Positions 1 to 8,861 are shown, numbered from the stretch's first letter. The stretch: DNA of 33,992 nucleotides from Deltaproteobacteria bacterium (GCA_031266055.1 JAISBT010000100.1:1-33992), one strand, 5' to 3'. Made by a program: numbers and translations. The notes: a model not told the origin generated them from the sequence alone.

Positions 1-292
1 CGCAAAGCAAAAAACGTGGTTTTTGCTTTGCTCCGCCGCCTTAAGGCGGCGCGCCGGGCTTGTTCGCCCGGCGTCAGTACGCTGTTCTATACGAACTTTT
101 AAGTGTTACAGCGTACCAGAGCAATTTAATTTTGAGGCGCTCCCTACGGCGCTTGACGGCGAAACATCTCTGCTGTCTTCATCCGTAAGCTGCTGCGCAG
201 CAACGGCTGAAGCAAGTTTCGCCTACGCCTGCGGGGCGGGCGGCGATACCCGCCGCCAGAGCATTTCAACATTTTCAATGTTAAAATGCTCT
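1..292. repeat. Composite palindromic repeat, site 1
   Basis: This stretch holds no convincing gene but a chain of hairpin modules found again elsewhere in the window. In order: a 12-bp perfect stem (2-13 with 20-31); a 16-bp palindrome centred on TTAA (35-50); a 7-bp GC stem with loop TTGTTC (53-72); a 9-bp outer stem (77-85 with 108-116) enclosing a small ACTT-TT-AAGT hairpin (95-104); a longer module containing GCTGCGCAGC and long-range GGCGAAAC/GTTTCGCC arms (about 137-246); and the imperfect AGAGCATTT hairpin (258-292). The first modules match 31388-31502. The later ones match 14934-15116 and 23866-24030 in reverse orientation. Open frames across it are shadows of the repeat. Confidence 0.85.
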
Positions 293-3200
293 AAAACCTC
301 GGCCAGAAAGAAATTTCTTCCACTTCAACCCGGGTTCCCCAAGGGTGGGTCTTGTGCCTGAACCGCCTTGTCCCCTGCACCGCCTTAACCGGCGCATCTT
401 TACGGCTGTTTCCCTCCAAATTGTTATGCGCCACCGACATCATCAATTTCAACCGGTTCAGCTGGTTTACCGCGCTGACTCCCGGATCGTAATCTATGGC
501 CGTAATGTTGCTTGCCGGGTATCTTTCTTTAAGCGCCTTCATCATCCCCCGGCCGGTAATATGGTTGGGCAGGCAGGCAAACGGCTGCACACAGACGATA
601 TTGTTGACCCCGCTTTCAATAAGTTCCATCATTTCTCCGGTAAGCAGCCACCCTTCGCCGGACTGATTACCCAAAGAAACCATTTGCGCGGCCAGTTCAG
701 CCGTTTTTTTAATATGCTGGGGCGCGCTGAACCGTTTGCTGCGCCGCAGGCGGCGACGCATGGCCCCGCGTATGAATTCAATCAGGGTGGTGGCAAGCGC
801 GAAACCCAGATAGGTTTTTCTTGTCATGCCGTAATTCTTGCGGTCATAATGGGTTCCATAAGTGCAGTAAAGAAAGAAATCCAATAAATCCGGCACAACC
901 GCCTCTCCACCTTCGGCTTCAATATGCTCTACCAGGTTATTATTGGCTTCAGGGTGAAATTTGACCAGAATTTCACCGACCACCCCCACACGCGGCTTGC
1001 GGCCTTCTTTGATCGGCAATGCTTCAAAATCACTCACAATCGCATCAATATTGGCTTTAAATTCCGACATTCCGCTCTTCTGCCGCAAAGAATCCCGGCA
1101 ATGCTTCATCCATTTGTCAAACAACGCGTCAGCCGCGCCTTTTTCCAGTTCGTACGGGCGAACCCTGTACAGACAGCGCATGAATAAATCACCGTAGATA
1201 ACTCCCATGACCGCTTTTTTGAGCAGAGCGAAATTCATCTTGAAGCCGGGATTGCTTTCCAGCCCGGAAGAAGCATTTACAGAGATAACCGGAACCTGTT
1301 CCGCATTTATGTCCTTAAGCGCCTTGCGCAGCAGGGCGATGTAGTTGGTAGCCCTGCACTGGCCGCCGGTTTGCGAAAGAATGAGCGCCGTACGGTTCAA
1401 ATCGTATCTGCCGCTTTGCAGCGCCTCAATCAACTGGCCTATGACCATAATACAGGGGTAGCAAGTGTCATTGTGCACGTATTTCAGGCCGGCCTCCAGA
1501 GAATCCCGGCCGGGCGAACGTAAAATTTCGATCTTGTAACCCTCGGAAAGAAAAACCGGTTCCAGCAGGCTGAAATGCACAGGCGACATCTGCGGAGCCA
1601 AAATAGTATATTTCGGGCGCATTTCCTCGGTAAAAGGGTTACGCACGGGCGTCGGCACAGGCCGCACCACCGGCTGGAACTCCAGTTTGTCGCGATCGCC
1701 CATGGCGGCCTTGAGGGATCGAATGCGAATGCGCGCCGCGCCAAGGTTGTTGCCTTCGTCTATCTTGATCAGCGTATAAATTTTATTTTCAGCCTGCAGA
1801 ATTTCGTCCACCTGATCTGTGGTGAGCGCGTCCAGGCCGCAGCCGAAAGAAGTCAACTGCACCAGCTCCAGATGCCGATAAGTTGCCGCCAGAGCGGCGG
1901 AGGCGTACAACCGCGAATGGTAGCTCCACTGATCGACAACCCGCAAGCCACGGCTGATGCGCGCCGCTCCAAGGTGAGCGATGCTGTCCTCGGTTAAAAC
2001 GGCCATGCCCTCTTCCACGATCAGCTTGTCAATGCCATGATTCACGCCGGGATCAATATGGTACGGACGCCCTGCCAGAATGACGCCTTTATGCCCGTGC
2101 CGCTCCAGCCACTCTATGGTTTCGCTTCCCTTGGCGCGGATATCGTCGCGCACTTTGCGGATTTCCGCGCCGGCCGCCCGGAGAGCGGCGGAAATTTCAT
2201 TGCTGCGTATGCCAAGAGAACGGAACTCCGCTGTAAGCACTTTGCACACCGAATCCAGATCATTCAAATTGATGAAGGGGTTATGAAATTTTACCTCTTT
2301 ATGCTGGACGGCATCGACATTATTGCGGACAACTTCCGGGTAACAGGCCACCACCGGGCAGTTAAAATGATTGTTGGAATATGTGAACTCCCGCCATTCG
2401 TAAGTTACCGAGGGGAAAAAAATACGATCCACGTTCCTGGCGATTAAAGACTCAATATGCCCATGTACAAGTTTTGCCGGGTAACAGGCCGATTCCGAGG
2501 GTATGGTCTCTATGCCCATCTGGTAAATCCTGCTGCTGGAGGCGGGAGAAAGCACCACCCTGAACCCGAGCCGGGTAAAAAATACATGCCAGAAAGGATA
2601 ATTTTCGTATTGATTCAGGACTCTGGGTATTCCCACCGAGCCGCGTCCGGCTTCTTCCGGCTTAAGCGAAGCGTAGTCAAAAATACGTTTAAGTTTATAC
2701 TGGAACAGGTTGGGCAGTTCCTCCTTCTTGTTTTCCACGCGCGCGCCTTTTTCGCAGCGGTTTCCGGAAACAAATTCCCTTCCGTCGTTAAAAGTATTGA
2801 TGATTAAACGGCAGCGGTTTCCGCAGTACTGGCAATGCTCCACCCTTTTGGAAACGGAAAAAGCCTCCAGTTCCCCTGCGCGGATAAAATTTCCCGCATA
2901 GCCGGGAGTATATTTTTCCAGGGCAATAAGGGCGGCTCCGTAAGCGCCCATAAGCCCGGCTATGTCCATGCGGACAACCCGGCGTCCGGTAAGCTGCTCA
3001 AAAGCGCGCAGCACAGCTTCATTGTAGAACGTTCCGCCCTGCACAATAATTTTTCCCGGCAGATCGTCAATACGGCGCAGACGGATGACCTTATACAGGG
3101 CGTTGCGGATGACCGCGTAAGAAATTCCGGCGGAAATATCCTGTATGGAAGCTCCTTCTTTTTGCGCCTGTTTGACCTTGGAATTCATAAACACCGTGCA

Positions 3201-4676
3201 GCGCGTGCCCAAGTCCACAGGGCGCCGCGCGTCAAGCGCAAGCCTGGCGAAATCGCCCACCGTGTATTGCAGGGATTTGGCGAAAGTTTCAATAAAAGAA
3301 CCGCAGCCGGCCGAACAGGCTTCATTCAGGGAAATGCTGTGAATAGCCCCTTTGCGCACAGTAAGGCATTTCATATCCTGCCCGCCTATATCCAGAATAA
3401 ACTCCACGCCCGGCAGCATCCTGTCCGCGGCCTTGTAATGAGCAACGGTTTCCACTTCGCCGTAATCAGCCCGGAAAGCGGCCTTGATAATCTGCTCTCC
3501 GTAGCCGGTGGTAGTTACGCCGCAAAGCCGCGCATTTTCAGGAAGTTTCGCGTAAAGCTCGCCAATCATAGTGCGCGCGACGTCAATGGGGTTACCCTGG
3601 TTGCCGCTGTACCAACTGAAGAGCAATTCGCCCTGTTCATTGATCAGCGCCGCTTTGGTGGTCGTCGATCCGGAGTCTATGCCCAAAAAAACCTTCCCGC
3701 TGTGCTCCGCAAGGCTCCCGCGTGTGACTTTCGCCTGCTCGTGCCGCCGGCGAAACTCCCCCAGGGCCTCGTCGTCCGCAAATAATGGCGGCAACAGATT
3801 AATTTCGGTAAGCGTGTGCCTGGGGTTTTCTTCAAAACGGGCAAGCAAATCTTCAAGCGTGATAATCTCCTGCCCGGGTTTGGCAAGCAGAGCCGCGCCC
3901 ATAGCCACAAACAGTTTGGCGTGTTCCGGAAAAATCACCTCCTCCGCTTTAAGTTTGAGTGTCGCGACAAACAGCTCGCGCAAAACCGAAAGGAAATTCA
4001 ACGGCCCGCCCAGAAAAGCCACTTTACCGCGAATAGGCTTGCCGCAGGCCAGCCCGCTGATGGTCTGATTGACAATGGCCTGGAGTATGGAGGCCGCTAT
4101 ATCTTCTTTGGAAGCGCCCTCATTGATCAGGGGCTGCACATCGGTTTTGGCGAAAACCCCGCAGCGGGAGGCTATGGGATAGATGTTTTTGCGCTGTTTG
4201 GCCAACTCATTGAGACCGGCGGCATCCGTGCCGAGCAGGGTAGCCATCTGGTCGATAAAGGCTCCGGTGCCGCCGGCGCAACTGTTATTCATGCGCTGAT
4301 CCACCCCGTAAGCGTCAAAATAGGTCAGCTTGGCGTCTTCGCCCCCAAGCTCGATCGCTACATCGGTTTGCGGCGCGAAAATCTCCAGAGCCCTGGTTCC
4401 GGCTATAACTTCCTGCTCAAAGGGGATGCCCAGAATCTGCGCCAAGGCCAACCCGCCTGAACCGCTCATAACCGGAGTGATCAAAATGTCGCCCGCCGCG
4501 CTTGCGGCATCTTGCAGCAAAGATACGACCGTACGGCGCACATCGGAATAATGCCAGCGGTAATCCTGAAATAACAGGTGGTTTTCAGAGTCCAGAATCA
4601 CCAGCTTGACCGTGGTGGAACCCACATCAAGGCCAACGCGCCGGGGAACCTGGTGTGCCGGATTGGAACTATACAT
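291..4676 (-). CDS. Giant acyl-CoA dehydratase activase-type protein (two ASKHA ATPase domains plus DUF2229/HgdB-like part)
   Basis: This 1461-residue protein belongs to the BadF/BcrD/HgdC activase family fused to DUF2229-type and dehydratase-subunit-like regions. Activases of this kind use ATP to push an electron from a [4Fe-4S] cluster into a partner iron-sulfur protein. Two ASKHA domains are visible. The first starts with GLDVGSTTVKL near residue 15 and contains ELGGEDAK and NNSCAGGTGAF. The second starts with FLGIDSGSTTTKAA near residue 330 and contains DIGGQDMKC, NEACSAGCGSF and GTRCTVF, the cysteines that hold the cluster in relatives. A cysteine-rich linker follows (HCQYCGNRCR, GNRCEKG), then a DUF2229-like segment (SESACYPAKLVHGH) and a C-terminal part with DTCYPCI and GGQCRATNY. 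No dehydratase subunit genes lie nearby, so the substrate is unknown. The TAG stop sits at the edge of a repeat hairpin. It could belong to the family linked to double-cubane-cluster reductases. Confidence 0.88.
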   Translation of the reverse strand: MYSSNPAHQVPRRVGLDVGSTTVKLVILDSENHLLFQDYRWHYSDVRRTVVSLLQDAASAAGDILITPVMSGSGGLALAQILGIPFEQEVIAGTRALEIFAPQTDVAIELGGEDAKLTYFDAYGVDQRMNNSCAGGTGAFIDQMATLLGTDAAGLNELAKQRKNIYPIASRCGVFAKTDVQPLINEGASKEDIAASILQAIVNQTISGLACGKPIRGKVAFLGGPLNFLSVLRELFVATLKLKAEEVIFPEHAKLFVAMGAALLAKPGQEIITLEDLLARFEENPRHTLTEINLLPPLFADDEALGEFRRRHEQAKVTRGSLAEHSGKVFLGIDSGSTTTKAALINEQGELLFSWYSGNQGNPIDVARTMIGELYAKLPENARLCGVTTTGYGEQIIKAAFRADYGEVETVAHYKAADRMLPGVEFILDIGGQDMKCLTVRKGAIHSISLNEACSAGCGSFIETFAKSLQYTVGDFARLALDARRPVDLGTRCTVFMNSKVKQAQKEGASIQDISAGISYAVIRNALYKVIRLRRIDDLPGKIIVQGGTFYNEAVLRAFEQLTGRRVVRMDIAGLMGAYGAALIALEKYTPGYAGNFIRAGELEAFSVSKRVEHCQYCGNRCRLIINTFNDGREFVSGNRCEKGARVENKKEELPNLFQYKLKRIFDYASLKPEEAGRGSVGIPRVLNQYENYPFWHVFFTRLGFRVVLSPASSSRIYQMGIETIPSESACYPAKLVHGHIESLIARNVDRIFFPSVTYEWREFTYSNNHFNCPVVACYPEVVRNNVDAVQHKEVKFHNPFINLNDLDSVCKVLTAEFRSLGIRSNEISAALRAAGAEIRKVRDDIRAKGSETIEWLERHGHKGVILAGRPYHIDPGVNHGIDKLIVEEGMAVLTEDSIAHLGAARISRGLRVVDQWSYHSRLYASAALAATYRHLELVQLTSFGCGLDALTTDQVDEILQAENKIYTLIKIDEGNNLGAARIRIRSLKAAMGDRDKLEFQPVVRPVPTPVRNPFTEEMRPKYTILAPQMSPVHFSLLEPVFLSEGYKIEILRSPGRDSLEAGLKYVHNDTCYPCIMVIGQLIEALQSGRYDLNRTALILSQTGGQCRATNYIALLRKALKDINAEQVPVISVNASSGLESNPGFKMNFALLKKAVMGVIYGDLFMRCLYRVRPYELEKGAADALFDKWMKHCRDSLRQKSGMSEFKANIDAIVSDFEALPIKEGRKPRVGVVGEILVKFHPEANNNLVEHIEAEGGEAVVPDLLDFFLYCTYGTHYDRKNYGMTRKTYLGFALATTLIEFIRGAMRRRLRRSKRFSAPQHIKKTAELAAQMVSLGNQSGEGWLLTGEMMELIESGVNNIVCVQPFACLPNHITGRGMMKALKERYPASNITAIDYDPGVSAVNQLNRLKLMMSVAHNNLEGNSRKDAPVKAVQGTRRFRHKTHPWGTRVEVEEISFWPRF

Positions 4677-4855
4677 AATACCTCTGGGTTGCTTGCGCTG
4701 AATTCTTTACCTGGAAAAAAACATCGTCTTGTATTATTACCATGTCACGCCTGAAACAAACGCGCCGGGTGTGCCTGTATCTATGTGCATATAAACCATC
4801 CGGGCTGTAAATTCAAGTTTCAAAGCACAGGCAAAAAAGGAGTGCCAAACACAAC

Positions 4856-5584
4856 ATGCAAAAATACGGAACTCTTTACGGCATAGGCGTGGGCCCCGGC
4901 GACCCGGATCTGCTTACCTTGCGGGCGGTTAAAATCTTGTCGGGTATAGACGTGCTTTTTGCCCCCAGTTCCTCCAAAAACAGCTATTCCATAGCCCTGA
5001 ACATAGTTGCCGGACACCTGCCCAAAGACGTGCGCGTTATGCGGCTCAGCTTTCCCATGTCCAGAGAGGAAGCCACCCTGCAAAAAGCCCGGGCGGAAAA
5101 CGTCCGAAAAATCGCAAGCGTGTTGGAGCAAGGCTGGAACGCCGCCTGCATAACCCTTGGCGATCCTCTCATTTTCAGCACTTTCGGCTATATTTCCACC
5201 GCTCTCGCGCAAAATTTCCCGCAAATAAAAATGGAAATCGTGCCGGGCATCACCTCGTTTCAGGCGGCAGCGGCCAAAACCGCCACCATACTCTGTGAAA
5301 AGCATGAAAACCTTTTAATTATACCCGGCATAAAAGATAAAACCGCGCTGGATCAGGATCTGTCCCTGGCCGACAATGCCGTCATCCTTAAGGCCGGCGG
5401 CAGACTTGCGGATATAAAAGCGAGCCTGAATGAAGCGCGGGAAAAAAATGCCCGGCTGCAAACAGTTTTTATTTCCCGCGTGGGTCTGGAGCATGAAATT
5501 ATTTGCCGCAACCTTGACGAAGCGCCGGAAAAACCAGGCTATCTTTCCTTGATTCTCGCCACAAAAAAACGCGCTTCAGAATAG
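4856..5584 (+). CDS. cobI: Precorrin-2 / cobalt-factor-II C20-methyltransferase
   Basis: This 242-residue cytosolic enzyme transfers a methyl group from SAM to C20 of precorrin-2 or its cobalt form during corrin ring synthesis, giving B12-type cofactors. The N-terminal GIGVGPGDPDLLTLRA signature and the central ITLGDPLIFSTFGYI and VPGITSFQAAAA stretches are the classic SAM/tetrapyrrole methylase motifs, in the spacing of CobI/CbiL. Length is normal. An AAGGAG sequence lies at 4837-4842, rather far (13 nt) from the ATG. It is divergent from the activase and has no other cob/cbi gene beside it here. No cobalamin riboswitch was recognised upstream. Whether it prefers the cobalt-free (cobI) or cobalt-loaded (cbiL) substrate cannot be told from sequence alone; an anaerobe suggests cbiL. 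Confidence 0.9.
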   Translation: MQKYGTLYGIGVGPGDPDLLTLRAVKILSGIDVLFAPSSSKNSYSIALNIVAGHLPKDVRVMRLSFPMSREEATLQKARAENVRKIASVLEQGWNAACITLGDPLIFSTFGYISTALAQNFPQIKMEIVPGITSFQAAAAKTATILCEKHENLLIIPGIKDKTALDQDLSLADNAVILKAGGRLADIKASLNEAREKNARLQTVFISRVGLEHEIICRNLDEAPEKPGYLSLILATKKRASE

Positions 5585-5687
5585 CGGCGTGTCGATAGCA
5601 AATCAAGTTGACCGGTGTATGCAGCACATTAAAAATATTATGCAATACGGTCGTTCAGATAAAGTCAAAAAAAATTGCATCTCCCTG

Positions 5688-5715
5688 TTGACACAGTTTT
5701 TTTTTGCGATAAATT
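5688..5715 (+). promoter_or_regulatory. Sigma-70-type promoter of the gntR-GRE unit
   Basis: A perfect TTGACA -35 box at 5688-5693 is followed, 16 bp later, by TAAATT (5710-5715), a 4/6 match to the -10 box. It lies in an AT-rich patch 52 bp upstream of the regulator's start. Transcription would begin near 5722, leaving a leader of about 45 nt. This is the only good promoter seen before the regulator, the GRE and its activase. Confidence 0.6.
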
Positions 5716-5724
5716 TTCGAAAAT
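5713..5724. promoter_or_regulatory. Candidate operator: 12-bp palindrome ATTTTCGAAAAT
   Basis: A perfect 12-bp palindrome overlaps the end of the -10 box and the expected transcription start. GntR/FCD regulators bind short inverted repeats and usually autoregulate, so this is a natural operator candidate for the adjacent regulator. The assignment is inferred from position and symmetry only. Confidence 0.4.
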
Positions 5725-5741
5725 ATAAATTTGAAACTTTA

Positions 5742-5755
5742 CCGGGTCTTCCCGG
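5742..5755 (+). promoter_or_regulatory. Leader hairpin touching the regulator's ribosome binding site
   Basis: CCGGG and CCCGG (5742-5746 with 5751-5755) form a perfect 5-bp stem with loop TCTT. The 3' arm ends inside the GGAGAG Shine-Dalgarno sequence (5754-5759) of the gntR gene, so the stem could limit its translation. It could equally be a second protein-binding half-site pair. Confidence 0.35.
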
Positions 5756-5766
5756 AGAGAATGAAT

Positions 5767-6411
5767 ATGTCCGCCATAGCCAAAGCCACCTTATCCGACC
5801 AGATAACCCGCCTGTTGCGCGAGAGTATCGTCTCCGGCAGCCTGCCGGCCGGCGCGCCGTTACGGCAGGAAAAACTATCCGGACGCTTCGGCGTCAGTAT
5901 GGGTTCGCTACGCGAAGCTTTGCGCACTTTGCACGCCGACGGTCTGGTCACCATGTTGCCGAACCGGGGCGCCCAGGTCAGCAAACTTTCGGCCGACGAG
6001 GCGAGCGAGATTTTTGAAATCCGCACCATGCTGGAAATTGGCGTTCTGGAACTGTCCATGCCGCTTTTGAGCGAAAAAGACCTTACCGCCGCCGATAAAA
6101 TTTTAAATCGTATGGATACCGCTAAGGATACCGGCCGCTGGGCCGAACTGAACCGACAGTTTCACGAAACCCTGTACCGGGCGGCCAGGCGCCCCCGGAT
6201 TATGGAGATGATTTACAACCTGCACGACAATGTGGAGCGCTACATGCGCCTGTATCTTGACGCCATGCATTTTCAGGCCGCCTCGCAGGACGAACACCGC
6301 GCCATTCTTGCCGCCATCCGCGACAAACGCTTCGCAGCCGCCAAAAAGATCTTACGCGGCCATATGGGGCGCGCTCGCGAGCAACTGGTTGACTATCTAA
6401 CCGGCAAATGA
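5767..6411 (+). CDS. GntR-family transcriptional regulator, FCD subfamily
   Basis: A DNA-binding regulator of about 214 residues, most likely controlling the GRE genes that follow. The N-terminal winged helix shows the GntR pattern: LRESIVSGSLPAGAPLRQEKL, then FGVSMGSLREALRTLHADGLV and the wing PNRGAQVSKL. The C-terminal part is an all-helical FCD ligand domain with the usual F/E..R run (EIFEIRTMLEIGVLEL), the NRQFHETLY helix and the DEHRAIL histidine segment that often bind a metal and a small carboxylate. The start at 5767 is chosen because GGAGAG (5754-5759) is 7 nt away; an ATG at 5761 is too close to it. The stop overlaps the GRE's Shine-Dalgarno, so the two are co-transcribed. The inducer is unknown, but FCD domains commonly sense organic acids. 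Confidence 0.88.
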   Translation: MSAIAKATLSDQITRLLRESIVSGSLPAGAPLRQEKLSGRFGVSMGSLREALRTLHADGLVTMLPNRGAQVSKLSADEASEIFEIRTMLEIGVLELSMPLLSEKDLTAADKILNRMDTAKDTGRWAELNRQFHETLYRAARRPRIMEMIYNLHDNVERYMRLYLDAMHFQAASQDEHRAILAAIRDKRFAAAKKILRGHMGRAREQLVDYLTGK

Positions 6412-6423
6412 AAGGAGAAACAC

Positions 6424-8778
6424 GTGAGCGCCATTACCTGTCCGATGACCGCCAGGATCAAGAAATTCAAGCAGCTTTACATTGAGGCCAAACCCACCGT
6501 CAGCGTGGAGCGGGCCAGACTGTTCACCAAGTCGCACAAGGAAAGTGAAGGCGAACCCACGATCATCCGGCGCGCCAAGGCTTTTCGCGAGGTCTGCCGA
6601 AAAGGGCCGATCGGCATTTTCGAGAACGAACTGGTGGTGGGCACTATAGGTGAACACCTGAAATCCGGCGTAATTTGCCCGGAATATTCATGGACGTGGG
6701 TGGACAGGGAAATGGATGAATTCGCCAAGCGCAGTCAGGATCCCTACGATATTGACGAAGCTTCCAAAAAGCTCCTGCGCGAAGAAATCTTCCCCTACTG
6801 GAAGGGGCAATCGCTTGAAGAAACCTTCCTGGCCCGCCTGAACCCGGAAACAGCGAAAATTCTGGTCGACACCGGGATCATCGACAACGACTCCAAGTGG
6901 CGCAATGCCATTGGCGAAATCACCGCCGACTACCAGGATCTGATCTTCAAGAAAGGCTTTACCGGCCTGAAAAAAGAAGCCGAAGCCAAATTGGCCGCTC
7001 TGAGTCCGACCACCCCGGAAGCCCAGGAGCAAATGGATTTCTACCAAGCCGAAATCGTCGCCTGCCAAGGAATCATCGGCCTGGCCGAACGCTATGCCGA
7101 CAAAGCCGAAAAACTCGGCCTGAAAGATGTGGCCAAGGTTTGCCGCAAAGTGCCGGCCAACCCGCCCGAAACTTTCCACGAAGCCATCCAGACCGTCTGG
7201 TTCACCCAGATGGGATCCATTCTTTCGGAAAACTCGCTGGCTTTGAACCTGGGCCGCTTTGACCAGTACATGTATCCCTACTTCCAGGCGGATCTGGTCA
7301 AGAAGCGCATTACACCCGAAAAAGCCCAGGAATTGATCGATGCCCTCTGGATCAAGCTTTCGGAGTGGGTGTGGGTTATTTCCGCCAATACGGCCAAGTT
7401 TTTTGCCGGATACAACGCCTTCCAGAACCTGACCGTGGGCGGCCGCACGCGCGACGGGCGCGACGCCGTGAACGCCGTTTCCTACATGTGCCTGACCGCT
7501 TCCAGCCACGTCAGGACACACCAGCCCGGCCTTTCCGTGCGCATCCACCCGGATACGCCGGACGAGTTCATGGACGCGGTTTGCGACTTAATCTCCGAAG
7601 GCGGCGGCTTCCCGGCCGTGCACAGCGACCGCCTGGGTTCGGAAATGCTCCTGGCCGCCGGCCTGACCCCGGAAGACGCCCGCGACTGGAGCAACTGCGG
7701 TTGCGTGGTGCCGCACTTCCGCAAGATTGGCGAATGGACCTCGGCCGTGAGCGTCAATCTGGCCTCGGCTCTGGAATTCGCCCTGAACGAAGGCAAAAGC
7801 CGCCTGAACCCGGAAATCGGCGGGCTACCGGAAAAGCCGGCCGCGCAATTCAAAAGCTTCGGCGAGGTCAAGCAGGCTTTCTTTAAGCAACTGTCCTACC
7901 TGCTCAAGCACGCGGTGATCGGCTCGATCACCGCCCAGCGCATACACGCCGAAAGCGTGCCCCGGCCCTACCTCTCCCTGCTGGTGGAAGGCTGCATGGA
8001 AAAGGGCAAGGATCTCTCACGCGGCGGGGCCAAGTATAACTTGGGACCGGTGCTGACCGGCATTGGCGTGGCCGACAGCGCCAATTCCCTGGCCGTGCTC
8101 CGCAAGCTGGTCTTTGAAGACAAAAAATACGGCATGAAGCAGATCTGCAATGCCCTGGAAAAGAACTGGGAAGGCTTCGAGGAGCTGCGGCGCGATGTCC
8201 TGGCCGTGCCAAAATACGGCAACGACGATGACTACGCGGATCGTCTGGCTGTGGAAATCTCCGATTTCTACCACAAGGAAACCGTGACTTACACCGACCT
8301 CTTCGGCTCCAAGTTCAATTCCGCCTTCATGGGTATTTCCAACTACATCCCGGCCGGCAGCATTGTGGGAGCCACCCCGGACGGACGGCGCTCCGGCACT
8401 CCGCTGACCGAAGGCGTTTCGCCGCACGCCGGCACCGACCTGACCAGCCCCACGGCGGCCATGCGCTCGGTGGCCAAAATCAACCACGACATTCACACCG
8501 GCGGCACCCTGATGAACATAAAGCTCACGCCGGAACTGATGAAAGATAAAAAGAACCGCCGCAAGCTCGGCGCGCTGATACGCGCCTATTTCGCCCTAGG
8601 GGCCTTTCACGTGCAGTTTAACGTAGTTTCCACGGAAACCTTGCGCAAGGCCCAGAAGAACCCGGAAGAGTATCGCGACCTTTTGGTACGTGTGGCCGGC
8701 TACAGCACACAGTTCGTAAACCTTTCCCGCGAAGTGCAGGAAGGTATTATCGAACGCACGGCTTATGAAGGGTTTTAA
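6424..8778 (+). CDS. Glycyl radical enzyme of unknown reaction (PFL-like, non-PFL clade)
   Basis: A 784-residue strictly anaerobic glycyl radical enzyme (GRE). The C-terminal glycyl loop VRVAGYSTQFVNLS places the radical on Gly759, 25 residues from the end. The cysteine loop reads NCGCVVPHF, with Cys427 as the expected thiyl residue. Dehydratases, decarboxylases and C-N/C-S lyases of this superfamily normally carry GCxE; here the position is Val429, and a second cysteine (Cys425) lies two residues before. Other GRE hallmarks are intact: AGYNAFQNLTVGG, SGTPLTEGVSPHAGTD and the N-terminal FENELVVG. Length fits the glycerol-dehydratase/HypD size class rather than the roughly 860-residue succinate synthases. 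Start is GTG with AAAGGAG (6411-6417) 6 nt upstream. No microcompartment or typical downstream enzyme is present, so no substrate is proposed. Possible roles include an eliminating enzyme with a relocated base, a C-C bond former, or an unknown chemistry. Confidence 0.9.
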   Translation: MSAITCPMTARIKKFKQLYIEAKPTVSVERARLFTKSHKESEGEPTIIRRAKAFREVCRKGPIGIFENELVVGTIGEHLKSGVICPEYSWTWVDREMDEFAKRSQDPYDIDEASKKLLREEIFPYWKGQSLEETFLARLNPETAKILVDTGIIDNDSKWRNAIGEITADYQDLIFKKGFTGLKKEAEAKLAALSPTTPEAQEQMDFYQAEIVACQGIIGLAERYADKAEKLGLKDVAKVCRKVPANPPETFHEAIQTVWFTQMGSILSENSLALNLGRFDQYMYPYFQADLVKKRITPEKAQELIDALWIKLSEWVWVISANTAKFFAGYNAFQNLTVGGRTRDGRDAVNAVSYMCLTASSHVRTHQPGLSVRIHPDTPDEFMDAVCDLISEGGGFPAVHSDRLGSEMLLAAGLTPEDARDWSNCGCVVPHFRKIGEWTSAVSVNLASALEFALNEGKSRLNPEIGGLPEKPAAQFKSFGEVKQAFFKQLSYLLKHAVIGSITAQRIHAESVPRPYLSLLVEGCMEKGKDLSRGGAKYNLGPVLTGIGVADSANSLAVLRKLVFEDKKYGMKQICNALEKNWEGFEELRRDVLAVPKYGNDDDYADRLAVEISDFYHKETVTYTDLFGSKFNSAFMGISNYIPAGSIVGATPDGRRSGTPLTEGVSPHAGTDLTSPTAAMRSVAKINHDIHTGGTLMNIKLTPELMKDKKNRRKLGALIRAYFALGAFHVQFNVVSTETLRKAQKNPEEYRDLLVRVAGYSTQFVNLSREVQEGIIERTAYEGF

Positions 8779-8818
8779 CAGCCGATAGTACTATAGCCGA
8801 CGTCCTTGCCCCAGCGAG

Positions 8819-8838
8819 GCGGCGGTTTTTTCCGCCGC
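8819..8838 (+). promoter_or_regulatory. Strong intra-operon hairpin between GRE and its activase
   Basis: GCGGCGG and CCGCCGC form a perfect 7-bp stem with a six-T loop. There is no T-run after it, so it is not a canonical terminator. It lies 40 nt after the GRE stop and 23 nt before the activase start, just ahead of GGGAGG (8851-8856). A role in protecting the GRE mRNA 3' end, and so making much more enzyme than activase, is plausible. Confidence 0.5.
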
Positions 8839-8861
8839 AAAAATCTTGATGGGAGGGTGCC

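Noticed and set aside
23-361. Open frames encoding the recurring peptide ETSLLSSSVSCCAATAEASF
   Set aside because: The same peptide appears near 140, 15050, 21440 and 23970 because the frame crosses a DNA repeat module. There is no ribosome site, and frame openness varies from copy to copy.
4677-4855. Cobalamin riboswitch before cobI
   Set aside because: No B12-box-like sequence or the expected fold could be recognised in this 179-bp gap; no supported promoter either.
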